Assembly (NCBI RefSeq): GCF_000797495.1
Contig: NZ_JTGN01000007.1
Location: forward strand, 161,654 to 225,653
Direction: 5' to 3'
Length of the DNA stretch: 64,000 nucleotides
Source: Robinsoniella peoriensis
Lineage (GTDB): Bacteria > Bacillota > Clostridia > Lachnospirales > Lachnospiraceae
Part shown: one piece after another, positions 28,342 through 37,575 of the stretch
Position numbering within the stretch: the stretch's first letter is position 1
Layout: each line of letters begins with the position of its first letter
Notes under the pieces: generated by a model
Seen by the model: the letters and a program-made list of their open reading frames with translations, nothing else
Told to the model about the DNA's origin: nothing
The model's database searches: none
Made by a program: the position numbers and the translations under genes

Positions 28342-29234
28342 TTCATGGAATTATAAATGTTTACAAAGAGCAGGGGTTTACTTCTCATGATGTGGTAGCT
28401 AAGCTTCGCGGGATTCTAAAGCAGAAAAAAATCGGTCATACCGGTACATTGGATCCGGATGCCACGGGAGTTCTCCCTGTATGTCTGGGAAAAGGTACAA
28501 AACTTTGTGATATGCTCACAGACAGGGATAAGACCTATCAGGCGGTGTTGCTGCTTGGTACCGTTACAGATACACAGGATACCAGCGGAACCGTATTAGC
28601 TCAAAAAGAAGTAACTTCCACTGAGGAAGAAGTTCAGGAAGCGATACGAAGCTTTACCGGAGATTATGAACAGATCCCCCCCATGTACTCTGCATTAAAA
28701 GTAGATGGTAAAAAGCTGTATGAATTGGCTAGAGAAGGTAAAGTTATTGAACGCAAGGCAAGACTGGTTCATATTCATGAAATTAGGATAGATGAGGCTG
28801 CACTGCCGCGTGTCACCATGACTGTTTCCTGCTCAAAAGGAACTTACATACGTACTTTGTGTCATGATATTGGTGATAAACTTGGCTGTGGAGGCTGCAT
28901 GGAAAGTCTGATTCGCACAAAAGCTGGTTCTTTTGTGATTGAGGACAGTATTACCCTGGGTCAGATAGAAGAATTGCGGGATAATGGAACCCTGATGGAT
29001 CATATCACGCCAATTGATGAAATGTTTTTAGAGTATCCGAGGGTTGATATAAGAGAAGAGTTCCACAAATTATTATACAATGGCAATATGTTTTATGATA
29101 ACCATACGGCAGGGCAGGTTCCTATGCAGGATGGACTCGTAAGAGTTTACGATGCCGGGGGACAATTTTTTGCTGTTTACGGTTACGAAAAAGCCGAAAA
29201 AAGATTTAAGCCGGTCAAGATATTTGCCGTTTAA
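28338..29234 (+). CDS. truB: tRNA pseudouridine-55 synthase
   Basis: A 298-residue enzyme that makes pseudouridine 55 in the T loop of tRNAs. It starts at GTG 28338, overlapping the previous stop as GTGA. Motifs: GIINVYKEQGFTSHDVV, the catalytic-loop HTGTLDPDATGVLP with the nucleophilic Asp, KTYQAVL-type KTYQAVLLLGTVTDTQD, and CSKGTYIRTLCHDIGD. A C-terminal PUA-like region follows. Confidence 0.96.
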   Translation: MIHGIINVYKEQGFTSHDVVAKLRGILKQKKIGHTGTLDPDATGVLPVCLGKGTKLCDMLTDRDKTYQAVLLLGTVTDTQDTSGTVLAQKEVTSTEEEVQEAIRSFTGDYEQIPPMYSALKVDGKKLYELAREGKVIERKARLVHIHEIRIDEAALPRVTMTVSCSKGTYIRTLCHDIGDKLGCGGCMESLIRTKAGSFVIEDSITLGQIEELRDNGTLMDHITPIDEMFLEYPRVDIREEFHKLLYNGNMFYDNHTAGQVPMQDGLVRVYDAGGQFFAVYGYEKAEKRFKPVKIFAV

Positions 29235-29257
29235 GGTCACTGGAGGGACAAAAGAGT

Positions 29258-30154
29258 ATGGAGTACATCGTAGGAACGACAGAATTTAGCTGTGAGGAAG
29301 CTTGTGCAGTTACCTTAGGTAAATTTGACAGTTTACACAGGGGGCATCAGAGGTTAATACGGCGTGTCAGACAGCTTCAGCGAGAGGGATTGAAAGGTGT
29401 GGTATTCACTTTGAATTCCAACAGGTCTGAAGTATTATTAACCGGAGAAGAACGCAGGTCACTTCTGGAAGACCAGGGACTTTCCTGCCTGATTGAGTGT
29501 CCCTTTGTACCGGAAATATCACATATGGAGCCGGAAACATTTGTATCTGAGATCCTGGCAGGCCGCCTCCATGCAAAGTATCTGGTAGTAGGGACAGATT
29601 TTCATTTCGGATATCAACGAAAAGGAGATTACAGGCTTCTGCAGGCCCTGCAGACTAAATATGGATTTCAGGTCGAGGTGATTCATAAAAAGAAGTACGA
29701 AGGAAAAGATATCAGCAGTACATTTGTAAAAGAAGAATTAAAAAAAGGCAACATGGGAGTTGTAAATGAACTACTGGGACGGCCATATGGAATTATCGGA
29801 GAAGTACTTCATGGAAGGAAAATAGGCAGAACACTTGGAATGCCTACTACCAATCTGATCCCGGAGAAAGAAAAGTTATTGCCGCCTAACGGCGTATATG
29901 CATCTAAGACCGTAATTGATGGGAAAATGTATCCCGGCATTACCAATATCGGTTATAAGCCTACAGTCGGCGAATCATTTCGGGGTGTTGAGACGTATAT
30001 TTTTGATTTTGACCAGGATCTTTATGGCAAGACGATTGAGATTCTGCTCTATACGTTTGAGCGCCCTGAAATGAAATTTGATTCCTTAGAAAAATTAAAA
30101 GAGTGCATGCACAGAGATATTGAGTTTGGAAAGGAATATTTTGGTGAGCAATAG
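29258..30154 (+). CDS. ribF: Bifunctional riboflavin kinase / FAD synthetase
   Basis: A 298-residue enzyme making FMN and FAD. The N-terminal adenylyltransferase half has LGKFDSLHRGHQRLI (the usual form is GNFDGVHxGH, so Asn to Lys and Gly to Ser changes are seen) and GTDFHFGYQRKGD. The C-terminal kinase half has GRTLGMPTTNL, PPNGVYASKT and GITNIGYKPT. The end of the rimP-operon series truB-ribF is conserved in Firmicutes. Confidence 0.94.
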   Translation: MEYIVGTTEFSCEEACAVTLGKFDSLHRGHQRLIRRVRQLQREGLKGVVFTLNSNRSEVLLTGEERRSLLEDQGLSCLIECPFVPEISHMEPETFVSEILAGRLHAKYLVVGTDFHFGYQRKGDYRLLQALQTKYGFQVEVIHKKKYEGKDISSTFVKEELKKGNMGVVNELLGRPYGIIGEVLHGRKIGRTLGMPTTNLIPEKEKLLPPNGVYASKTVIDGKMYPGITNIGYKPTVGESFRGVETYIFDFDQDLYGKTIEILLYTFERPEMKFDSLEKLKECMHRDIEFGKEYFGEQ

Positions 30155-30583
30155 ATGTTAATTTTAAGCGGGGTATTCATTTTTATTGGAGTAGTTCTGG
30201 TGATTGGTACAGCTGCCTTCCGGTATTACTTTCAGGGGAAAGAAGATTATCAGGGACGTGCTGACGGTCAGGTTGTAGATCTGGTTATGGATAAACCGGA
30301 CGACGAAGGCGAGAGAGCCGGAATACATCATTATTATTATCCGGTAATTGCATATTATGCTAATGGGCTGCTTTTTAAGGAGCGTTATGAAAAGGGAAGT
30401 AATCCAAGTGAATTCAGAATGAAACAGCAATTAAAGATATGTTATAATCTGGAAAAGCCATATCATTTTAAAATTCTGCAAAAAGATCCAAGATCATATC
30501 TGTTGACCGCTGTTTATTTAATAGGGTTTTTGTTCTGTATTGCAGGTGGAATAACCTTCCTTTTATTTGCAACGAGAGGTTGA
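30155..30583 (+). CDS. Small membrane protein, DUF3592-like
   Basis: A 142-residue protein directly abutting the ribF stop codon, so probably translated by coupling. It has a membrane segment at 3-25, an extracellular or cytosolic sheet domain (ADGQVVDLVMD, HHYYYPVIAYYANGLLF) and a second membrane segment at about 115-138. This architecture matches DUF3592-type proteins of unknown function. Confidence 0.75.
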   Translation: MLILSGVFIFIGVVLVIGTAAFRYYFQGKEDYQGRADGQVVDLVMDKPDDEGERAGIHHYYYPVIAYYANGLLFKERYEKGSNPSEFRMKQQLKICYNLEKPYHFKILQKDPRSYLLTAVYLIGFLFCIAGGITFLLFATRG

Positions 30584-30608
30584 CGTAAGAATACAGATGT
30601 GATATACT
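30580..30608 (+). promoter_or_regulatory. Promoter of rpsO
   Basis: TTGACG at 30580-30585 and TATACT at 30603-30608 are 17 bases apart. The -35 box overlaps the end of the preceding gene. Confidence 0.7.
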
Positions 30609-30614
30609 ATCGAA

Positions 30615-30740
30615 GTGTGTAAGGCCGTGCTTACAAGTAAGTTTACGTTCTCTTATACACGGCAATACAGCCGATATTCAGAATTTTGGACAACTCCGAC
30701 CATGTTCTTAGTATCAGGCGATCAAATAATAAGGAGGAAA
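30615..30740 (+). promoter_or_regulatory. Structured rpsO leader (candidate S15 autoregulatory site)
   Basis: The ~135-base leader contains a nine-pair stem GTGTGTAAG (30615-30623) with CTTATACAC (30652-30660), one G-U pair, and inside it a small CTTAC/GTAAG hairpin. S15 represses its own mRNA through such junctions in several bacteria; here that is inferred from place and fold only. Confidence 0.45.
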
Positions 30741-30745
30741 TCAAA

Positions 30746-31012
30746 ATGATTTCAAAAGAAAAGAAAACAGCAATTATTAACGAGTATGGCAGAAAAGCTG
30801 GAGATACAGGATCACCTGAAGTACAGATCGCTATCTTAACAGCAAGAATTCAGGAACTTACAGAGCATTTAAAAGAGCATCAGAAAGATCATCATTCAAG
30901 AAGAGGTCTTCTTAAAATGGTAGGTCAGAGACGTGGTTTACTTGCATATTTAAAGAAAACTGATATTGAAGGATACCGTACTTTGATTGCAAAATTAGGA
31001 ATCAGAAAATAA
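30746..31012 (+). CDS. rpsO: 30S ribosomal protein S15
   Basis: An 88-residue protein, the normal S15 length. The ATG at 30746 follows AAGGAGG at seven bases; the longer frame from 30686 would add 20 residues that no S15 has. Signatures: [36 protein letters not shown] and [16 protein letters not shown] ([14 protein letters not shown]). Confidence 0.98.
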   Translation: MISKEKKTAIINEYGRKAGDTGSPEVQIAILTARIQELTEHLKEHQKDHHSRRGLLKMVGQRRGLLAYLKKTDIEGYRTLIAKLGIRK

Positions 31013-31026
31013 TTCGGACAAAGTTG

Positions 31027-31046
31027 GGGGCGGAGGAATCCGTCCC
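31027..31046 (+). terminator. GGAA-tetraloop hairpin after rpsO
   Basis: GGGGCGGA pairs with TCCGTCCC (one G-U) around a GGAA tetraloop. The following TTAAGTTTGTTT is a poor T run, so termination is likely partial and some transcripts may run into pnp. Confidence 0.55.
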
Positions 31047-31111
31047 TTAAGTTTGTTTCGCAACCCGTAAACCGTTAACCAAATCATGTAGCATCACAGA
31101 AGCCGAGACCA

Positions 31112-31146
31112 CTGAAAAGCAGATTTCAGTTAAGTCTGTTTTTCAG
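31112..31146 (+). promoter_or_regulatory. 12-pair hairpin in the pnp leader
   Basis: CTGAAAAGCAGA (31112-31123) pairs with TCTGTTTTTCAG (31135-31146), with one G-U pair and an 11-base loop, 44 bases before the pnp start. In enterobacteria PNPase controls its own mRNA after RNase III cuts a leader stem; the same use here is only inferred. Confidence 0.5.
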
Positions 31147-31190
31147 TTGTTTCGGAAAGTATGCTGCAGCAAATTAAAAGGAGACAAAAT

Positions 31191-33353
31191 ATGTTCAAAA
31201 GTTTTTCAATGGAACTGGCTGGAAGAACTCTTACCGTAGATGTAGGAAGAGTTGCAGCACAGGCAAATGGTGCAGCATTTATGCACTATGGTGAGACCAC
31301 CGTATTATCAACAGCTACTGCTTCAGAAAAGCCGAGAGAAGGAATTGATTTCTTCCCTTTAAGTGTTGAATATGAAGAAAAATTATACGCTGTTGGAAAG
31401 ATTCCGGGAGGATTTAATAAAAGAGAAGGAAAGGCATCTGAAAATGCAATCCTGACATCCCGTGTAATCGACAGACCAATGAGACCATTATTCCCAAAAG
31501 ATTACCGTAATGATGTTACATTAAATAACCTGGTTATGTCAGTAGATCCTGATTGCAGCCCGGAATTAACAGCAATGCTGGGTTCCGCTATTGCAACTGC
31601 TATTTCTGACATTCCATTCGACGGATCTACTTCTACCACTCAGGTGGGGCTGGTAGACGGGGAACTGGTATTTAATCCAAATGCGGCTCAGAAAGCAGTA
31701 TCTGATCTTCAGTTGACCGTTGCTTCTACCAAAGACAAAGTCATTATGATCGAAGCAGGTGCAAACGAAGTTACGGAAGCAAGAATGATTGAAGCTATTT
31801 TCGCTGCACATGAATTAAATCAGGAAGTAATCAAATTTATCGATACAATTGTTGCTGAATGCGGAAAAGAGAAGCATACTTATACAAGTTGTGCCGTTCC
31901 GGAAGAATTATTTGCAGCAATGAAGGAAATTGTAACGCCAGAGCAGATGGAAGAAGCTGTCTTCACAGATGACAAGCAGACAAGAGAAGGAAATATCCGT
32001 ATTATTAAAGATAAATTAACGGAAAGCTTTGCTGAGAACGAAGAATGGCTTGCAGTATTAGATGAAGCCGTTTACCAGTATCAGAAAAAGACCGTTCGTA
32101 AGATGATCTTAAAAGACCACAAACGTCCGGATGGAAGAGCAATCAACCAAATCAGGGCATTAGCAGCAGAAACAGATTTAATTCCAAGAGTTCATGGTTC
32201 TGCAATGTTTACACGCGGACAAACTCAGATCTGTACCATTACCACGCTGGCACCTTTATCGGAAGCGCAGAGAATCGATGGTTTAGACGAAGCTGAGACT
32301 TCTAAGAGATACATGCATCAGTACAATTTCCCAAGCTATTCCGTTGGGGAAACAAAACCATCCAGAGGACCGGGACGTCGTGAAATCGGACATGGAGCTC
32401 TTGCTGAACGTGCACTTATTCCGGTATTGCCTTCAGCAGATGAATTCCCATATGCAATCAGAACCGTATCCGAGACTTTTGAATCGAATGGTTCTACTTC
32501 TCAGGCTAGTATCTGTGCATCCAGTATGTCCTTGATGGCAGCGGGTGTTCCAATTAAGAAAGCGGTAGCTGGTATTTCAGCAGGACTGGTAACAGGAGAT
32601 ACAGATGATGACTATCTTGTACTGACAGATATCCAGGGACTGGAAGATTTCTTTGGAGATATGGACTTTAAGGTAGCAGGTACCCAGGATGGTATCACAG
32701 CAATTCAGATGGATATTAAAATCCATGGCCTAACAAGACCAATTATTGAAGAAGCGATTGCAAGAACAAAAGAAGCAAGAACTTTTATCTTAGATGAAGT
32801 TATGAATAAGGAAATTGCAGAACCTCGCAGTGAAGTAGGCAAATTTGCACCAAAGATAGTGCAGATCAAAATTGATCCGGACAAAATTGGTGATGTAGTT
32901 GGTCAGAGAGGTAAAACAATTAATGCAATTATCGAACAGACCGGTGTAAAGATTGATATCACCGATGATGGTGCAGTATCTATCTGCGGTGTAGATAAAG
33001 ACAGCATGGATAAAGCAATCGATATGATCAAAATCATCACAACTGATTTTGTGGCTGGACAGTTCTTTGTTGGAAAAGTAGTAAGTATCAAAGAATTTGG
33101 CGCATTTATCGAATTTGCTCCGGGCAAAGAAGGAATGGTTCACATTTCTAAAATTTCAAAAGAGAGAATTAACCGCGTAGAAGACGTTCTGACTCTTGGA
33201 GACATGGTTAAAGTAGTTTGTCTTGGCAAGGATAAAATGGGCAGAATCAGCTTCAGTATGAAAGATGTAGATAAAGAAAATAAAGAAAATAAAGAGAACA
33301 AAGAGCATAAAGAATATGCAGAAAAGAAAGCTGAGAAGCATTCAGAGCAGTAA
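31191..33353 (+). CDS. pnp: Polyribonucleotide nucleotidyltransferase (PNPase)
   Basis: A 720-residue phosphorolytic 3' exonuclease of RNA turnover. The start is the ATG at 31191 (MFKSFSMELAGRTLTVDVG) after AAGGAG. Two RNase PH domains (1-215 and 310-540, with GQTQICTITTLAP and the phosphate site SNGSTSQASICASSMSLMAAG), then KH (about 555-615, GDVVGQRGKTINAIIE) and S1 (about 620-690, GQFFVGKVVSIKEFGAFIEF). The last 25 residues are a Lys/Glu/Asn repeat tail (KENKENKENKEHKE) unlike the short tails usually seen. Confidence 0.97.
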   Translation: MFKSFSMELAGRTLTVDVGRVAAQANGAAFMHYGETTVLSTATASEKPREGIDFFPLSVEYEEKLYAVGKIPGGFNKREGKASENAILTSRVIDRPMRPLFPKDYRNDVTLNNLVMSVDPDCSPELTAMLGSAIATAISDIPFDGSTSTTQVGLVDGELVFNPNAAQKAVSDLQLTVASTKDKVIMIEAGANEVTEARMIEAIFAAHELNQEVIKFIDTIVAECGKEKHTYTSCAVPEELFAAMKEIVTPEQMEEAVFTDDKQTREGNIRIIKDKLTESFAENEEWLAVLDEAVYQYQKKTVRKMILKDHKRPDGRAINQIRALAAETDLIPRVHGSAMFTRGQTQICTITTLAPLSEAQRIDGLDEAETSKRYMHQYNFPSYSVGETKPSRGPGRREIGHGALAERALIPVLPSADEFPYAIRTVSETFESNGSTSQASICASSMSLMAAGVPIKKAVAGISAGLVTGDTDDDYLVLTDIQGLEDFFGDMDFKVAGTQDGITAIQMDIKIHGLTRPIIEEAIARTKEARTFILDEVMNKEIAEPRSEVGKFAPKIVQIKIDPDKIGDVVGQRGKTINAIIEQTGVKIDITDDGAVSICGVDKDSMDKAIDMIKIITTDFVAGQFFVGKVVSIKEFGAFIEFAPGKEGMVHISKISKERINRVEDVLTLGDMVKVVCLGKDKMGRISFSMKDVDKENKENKENKEHKEYAEKKAEKHSEQ

Positions 33354-33373
33354 TTTTATTCTCTTATATAATT

Positions 33374-33436
33374 AAAAAGAAACAGTCAAATTTGAGCTTC
33401 CCCTTATGGGATATCAATTGGCTGTTTCTTTTTTAT
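33374..33436. terminator. Bidirectional terminator between pnp and the convergent secreted-protein gene
   Basis: AAAAAGAAACAG (from 33374) and CTGTTTCTTTTTT (33422 onward) form the outer stem. T runs flank the stem on both strands, as expected for two converging genes. Confidence 0.8.
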
Positions 33437-34801
33437 TTATTTTAGTCTACCATAGCGTACATCAGAAAATTTACCATAGAGTTTTGTATTTCCTTTGATT
33501 TTGCAGGCGCGTATCTTATAATAGTAGACTTTCTTTGGTTTTACTTTTTTATCTGTGTAACTGCAATTGTTTTTTATGGTTGCAATTCGGGTAAACCCTT
33601 TATTTTTATTGGCAGAGCGGTATAATTGATAAGAAGTGGTTCCGGTTTGCTTCTTCCATGTGATATGCAGGGATTTACCGGATACACTGGATATTCTGGA
33701 TATTTTCCCTTTAGACGGAACAACCTTTATCATACAGACTGCTTTTTTATTATTTTCCTGCTTTGATGTACAGGTTATTTTCGTAGTTCCAAAATTTTTT
33801 GCGGTAATCTTACCTGATTTTGAGACCGTGGCTATTTTTTTGTTCCTGGAAGTCCAGGATACTGATTTATTCGTTGCTGACAGGGGAACAACCACTGCCT
33901 GGAGCTGTTTTGTTTTTCCTTTTACCAGGGTAATGGTTTTTCCCTGTTTTATATTTACAGAAGAAACTGGAACATCTTTCCAGATCTTAAAGGAATAGTC
34001 TCCGGTATTGGTACGCTTATTCGTTCCCATGGTTATTTTTAGCAAATAAGTTTCCCCGGCATACAGGCTGCAGGTGAATGTCTTTGATTCCCCGTTCCCC
34101 GCGCTCTGCTGATAGAGCTGTTCTTCATAAGATGTGCAAAGATACACATTAGCTTTCTGGGAATCTAAAGCACTGGTTTCAATATTTTGATTGGTAAAAC
34201 TGATATGATAGGTTCCGTCTGAAGGAGCTTTAAACTGATACCAGTCAATATCTCCGTTGCCATCCAGGGAAGAGGTGTATTTTTGCCCAAGTGCAGCATT
34301 CGATGCCTGGCTTGAAATATCGCTGACAGTGTCGTAACGGCAGCTGATCTGTATGCTGTACTGCCCGGTATTTTTGGAGGGATTCATTCCCGGATTTACC
34401 GACACATAGTAGGTTGTATTTTTCTCTAATTTCAGATTGATATTACCCTGTTCATTTTCTTTCAGATGAATACGGCTGTTTTTGAGGTCAATCAGGTTTT
34501 CGGTACGAAGTACAAAATCGGGTTGGGATACCGCAAGTAATCCAGTAGGAATACTTAAATTTTTACAGGTGATATTATAATATGCATCCTGGCTATTCGT
34601 AGTAAACTGGTACCATTTGCTGTGGGGTATTGTTCCTTCCAGGCGGTCCATATACCGGGTATTGTATTCTAACACAGCGGCAGATTTAGGACTGCTCCCG
34701 CCGTTGACCGGCTTCTCGGCGGCACATACCACCAGCCCCGTTGTATAAGCAAGGCAGAAAGCCAGGGTAAAAAGCATCATCCTTTTTTTAAATTTCTTCA
34801 T
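33437..34801 (-). CDS. Secreted protein with PPC-like, Big2 and FnIII-like domains
   Basis: A 454-residue protein with a signal peptide (MKKFKKRMMLFTLAF..., cleavage near VVCAA/EKP). Two pre-peptidase C-terminal-like beta domains lie at about 40-155 and 165-275 (WYQFTTNSQDAYYNI and DIDWYQFKAPSDGTYHISF), then a Big2 Ig domain at about 278-365 (KTITLVKGKTKQLQAVVVP, TSRNKKIATVSKSGKITAK) and a Lys-rich FnIII-like domain to the end. The last domain closely resembles those ending the 9596 protein, pointing to a shared wall-targeting module. No catalytic domain is seen; it may be an adhesin or scaffold. Confidence 0.82.
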   Translation of the reverse strand: MKKFKKRMMLFTLAFCLAYTTGLVVCAAEKPVNGGSSPKSAAVLEYNTRYMDRLEGTIPHSKWYQFTTNSQDAYYNITCKNLSIPTGLLAVSQPDFVLRTENLIDLKNSRIHLKENEQGNINLKLEKNTTYYVSVNPGMNPSKNTGQYSIQISCRYDTVSDISSQASNAALGQKYTSSLDGNGDIDWYQFKAPSDGTYHISFTNQNIETSALDSQKANVYLCTSYEEQLYQQSAGNGESKTFTCSLYAGETYLLKITMGTNKRTNTGDYSFKIWKDVPVSSVNIKQGKTITLVKGKTKQLQAVVVPLSATNKSVSWTSRNKKIATVSKSGKITAKNFGTTKITCTSKQENNKKAVCMIKVVPSKGKISRISSVSGKSLHITWKKQTGTTSYQLYRSANKNKGFTRIATIKNNCSYTDKKVKPKKVYYYKIRACKIKGNTKLYGKFSDVRYGRLK

Positions 34802-34833
34802 TACAAATCCTCCCTTTATTTGATTTTTTATAT

Positions 34834-36999
34834 TTACATTAAATGTGTATCTTCAAGCCGTTTTTCAAAGAATACATTTAGTCTGATCAGCGGTTTGCGT
34901 AAGATCAGACCGAGCATCAGGGCAAGAGGAACGTATACCAGAAGATGAAGCAGATCTTTGATATAGCTGCTGCCATAGATTCCGGCTACCGTCTCTCTCA
35001 TTGCATTGATGCCATAAGTAAATGGCAGGAATGGATATACATTCTGGAAAAACCGGGGGGTCACTTCAATGGGGAAGGTTCCTCCCGCGCCGGCAATCTG
35101 AATAACAAGTAAAATGACACACAGTGCTTTGCCAATATCTCCAAAGGAAACGGTCAGTGTGTAAATAATATTCGTATATACAAAGCTGGATAACAGCCCT
35201 GCGGCCACAAACAGCAGCGGATTCCTGCATTGTATCTCCAGGAAATACAAATCCCCCATACAGATAATAAATGCCTGTATCAGTCCCAATGTCATGAAAA
35301 GCAGATACCTTCCAAGATAACAGTGGGATGGGCGTAAATTCTTTAGTTTTTCATCTTCGTCTACCCGGACTTTCAATATGGCAACCAGAACAATGCCGCC
35401 AACCCAGATAGCTAAAGTAGTATAAAAAGGTGCCATTGCCGAACCATAATTTTCTATCGGATAAAAGGAAGTAGTTTCCAGCTGTACCGGAGATGACATA
35501 AAACTGCCCATAAGATCAGGGTCATTTTGTATAATCTCCATCAATTTCTGCAGCTTTTTATCTTTCCCCACAGAATTTAACTGTGAAATTATATTCTGTA
35601 TTTTATCGTGTGTACTGCTGATCACATCTTTTGTGCTGGATAAAGCCTTTTGCCCTGAGGTCAGGGAAGAGCTCATGCCGTCAAAAATACCGTCCAGATT
35701 GCTGAGGCTGCCATTGGTGCTCTGCAATAGTCCGGAAAGGTCACTGCCAGTTTTGGTAATTTCATCCATCAGGTTATCAAGCATCGGCTGTACCGAATTT
35801 AAATAAGAGGTACGGATACCGGAAATGTCATCTTTACTGCCGGAAATTACCGAAGAAATGGAATTACGGGTTTCACTGCTGATGTCAGAAGCACTTTTTA
35901 TACTTTCACTGGTAGCATTTATTTTATCAATAATAGACTGCTGGTTCTGACTGGATGTATTAAGTTTATCAATCAGATTGTTGATTTCATCTTTGGGTTC
36001 CGGCAGCTGGGCATTTAGGTCTGTCAGTATATTAATATTTTTCGTATTCATATCAATGATTGCCTGGGCAAGCTGGGTTGTCTGGGCAAGCTGCTGGGCA
36101 GCATCGGAGATATCATTATTAATATCACCAAAGGCCTGTGAGGCAGTATTTGAAATGGAATCGTAGATATCCTGCGCCGAATTCAATACGTTGCTGAATG
36201 ACTGGTTTACACTGTTTAAAGAGGACTTAGAAGTATCCAGCACGGACTGGGAATCGTTAATTGTCTGCGTACCGTTTTCCAGTGTGGAACTGATATCCGG
36301 CAAGGTCAGTTTTGTTGTGGAAAGCAGCGTAGTCACACCGTCAATTGTTTCTGAAAAGGCATCAATCGTGGAACTGTACTGGCTCAGATCCGAATCCACA
36401 ATCTGTAGTACGTTAATCAGACGGTCAATTAATGTATTGCTGTTTTCCTGTAAATCCCCCGTGGTAGTATTCAATATTCCTGCTATGGTTTCGGTAGCTA
36501 CGCTGATAAAGGTACTGTTAACCTGCTGCTGAATAACGCCTACACCTTTATCCGTGATCTTGGGCGCAATAGCATTCTTTTTTTCGTTGATATAATATTG
36601 TATCTTCGGGCTTTCAATATTCGTTGACAGTATGCTGGATATTTTCCTGCTGAAATCCTTGGGTATAACTACAGCAGCATAGTATTTGCCGGATTTCACT
36701 CCGTCAACGGCAGATGCCGTATCTGTAAACTCCCAGCCGATCTGATCATTCGCTTTTAGATTATCGATAATCTGTGAACCTACATCCAGATTCATCGTAT
36801 CCATTTTATATCCGCTATCTTCATTGGAAACGGCAACCTTGATGCCGGATGTGCTTCCATAGGGATCCCAGTTTGCTGCAATATTAAACCAGGCATATAA
36901 TGCAGGAATAATACTGACTCCGATTACCACAATCATTGCCATTACATTTTTACTTAGACGTGATAAATCCCGAACATAAATTTTAAATATTTTTTTCAT
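34834..36999 (-). CDS. YhgE/Pip family membrane protein
   Basis: A 721-residue protein. The start is the ATG at 36999, since the TTG at 37011 lies in the GGAGG ribosome site. It has one membrane span near 20-40, a long extracellular helical region (about 190-500) rich in Ser/Asp/Asn heptads, and five or six spans in the last 220 residues with an ABC-2-like pattern. The N-terminal AMIVVIGVSIIPALYAWFNI and the PFLPFTYGINAMRETVAG motif are typical of YhgE/Pip proteins, known as phage infection protein in Lactococcus and linked to type VII secretion-like export in others. Coupled with the gene upstream (12 bases to this start). Confidence 0.9.
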   Translation of the reverse strand: MKKIFKIYVRDLSRLSKNVMAMIVVIGVSIIPALYAWFNIAANWDPYGSTSGIKVAVSNEDSGYKMDTMNLDVGSQIIDNLKANDQIGWEFTDTASAVDGVKSGKYYAAVVIPKDFSRKISSILSTNIESPKIQYYINEKKNAIAPKITDKGVGVIQQQVNSTFISVATETIAGILNTTTGDLQENSNTLIDRLINVLQIVDSDLSQYSSTIDAFSETIDGVTTLLSTTKLTLPDISSTLENGTQTINDSQSVLDTSKSSLNSVNQSFSNVLNSAQDIYDSISNTASQAFGDINNDISDAAQQLAQTTQLAQAIIDMNTKNINILTDLNAQLPEPKDEINNLIDKLNTSSQNQQSIIDKINATSESIKSASDISSETRNSISSVISGSKDDISGIRTSYLNSVQPMLDNLMDEITKTGSDLSGLLQSTNGSLSNLDGIFDGMSSSLTSGQKALSSTKDVISSTHDKIQNIISQLNSVGKDKKLQKLMEIIQNDPDLMGSFMSSPVQLETTSFYPIENYGSAMAPFYTTLAIWVGGIVLVAILKVRVDEDEKLKNLRPSHCYLGRYLLFMTLGLIQAFIICMGDLYFLEIQCRNPLLFVAAGLLSSFVYTNIIYTLTVSFGDIGKALCVILLVIQIAGAGGTFPIEVTPRFFQNVYPFLPFTYGINAMRETVAGIYGSSYIKDLLHLLVYVPLALMLGLILRKPLIRLNVFFEKRLEDTHLM

Positions 37000-37011
37000 T
37001 TTAGCCTCCAA

Positions 37012-37512
37012 TTATAATTTGCTGATATTTTTAAAATACGCTCTGCCGTCACCTTCCAGCTCGGGTTCCGGCTCACTCAGGTGGAGTTTTTGTTTATAAC
37101 GATAATCAATGTATTCCACACAGATTAAATATCCGGAGGAAAGAATAATCGAAACAATCCAGGCAGTAAGAAAATTCAGTTTTGATTCCAGGCTAAACAT
37201 AAGTATTAAAAAAACAGCCGGAATGATAAGAATAGCCAAAAATCCACACCGGATTAACATCGGATATTTTTCACGGAAGCGATTGTAAGAACCGATGAAT
37301 TCCTGATGTGCCACTTCTTTATCAATATTTTCCCGGGCACCAAAATAGATCAGAGATTCCATCAATGCCTGTCTGGATGTCTTTCCCTCAAGAATCCGCT
37401 GCTCATAATCAGATTGTAAATACAGAAGCAAATTTTGCTTAGCGGCTTTCGTTTCTTTGGTATCAGGCATATCCAGAAATAATTCATCTAAAAAAAGATT
37501 AAAGTCTTCCAT
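37012..37512 (-). CDS. Two-span membrane protein with helical N-terminal domain
   Basis: A 166-residue protein co-transcribed with the YhgE/Pip gene. Residues 1-85 form a helical domain (FNLFLDELFLDMPDTKETKAAKQ... LEGKTSRQALMESLIYFGA) resembling the HAAS/DUF1700-type regulator or permease-prefix domain. Two membrane spans follow at about 87-108 and 115-132 with a short cytosolic tail. It may be a partner or regulator of the exporter-like protein next to it. The family call is tentative. Confidence 0.65.
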   Translation of the reverse strand: MEDFNLFLDELFLDMPDTKETKAAKQNLLLYLQSDYEQRILEGKTSRQALMESLIYFGARENIDKEVAHQEFIGSYNRFREKYPMLIRCGFLAILIIPAVFLILMFSLESKLNFLTAWIVSIILSSGYLICVEYIDYRYKQKLHLSEPEPELEGDGRAYFKNISKL

Positions 37513-37546
37513 ATAACGTCATTGCCTTTCTAAATAAGATAGGGAT

Positions 37547-37575
37547 ATTTTAGCACGAAAGAATCCACAATACAA
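37547..37575 (-). promoter_or_regulatory. Promoter of the YhgE/Pip operon
   Basis: On the minus strand TTGTAT (37575-37570) and TAAAAT (37552-37547) are 17 bases apart, and the -10 box is preceded by TGC (extended -10). Confidence 0.6.
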
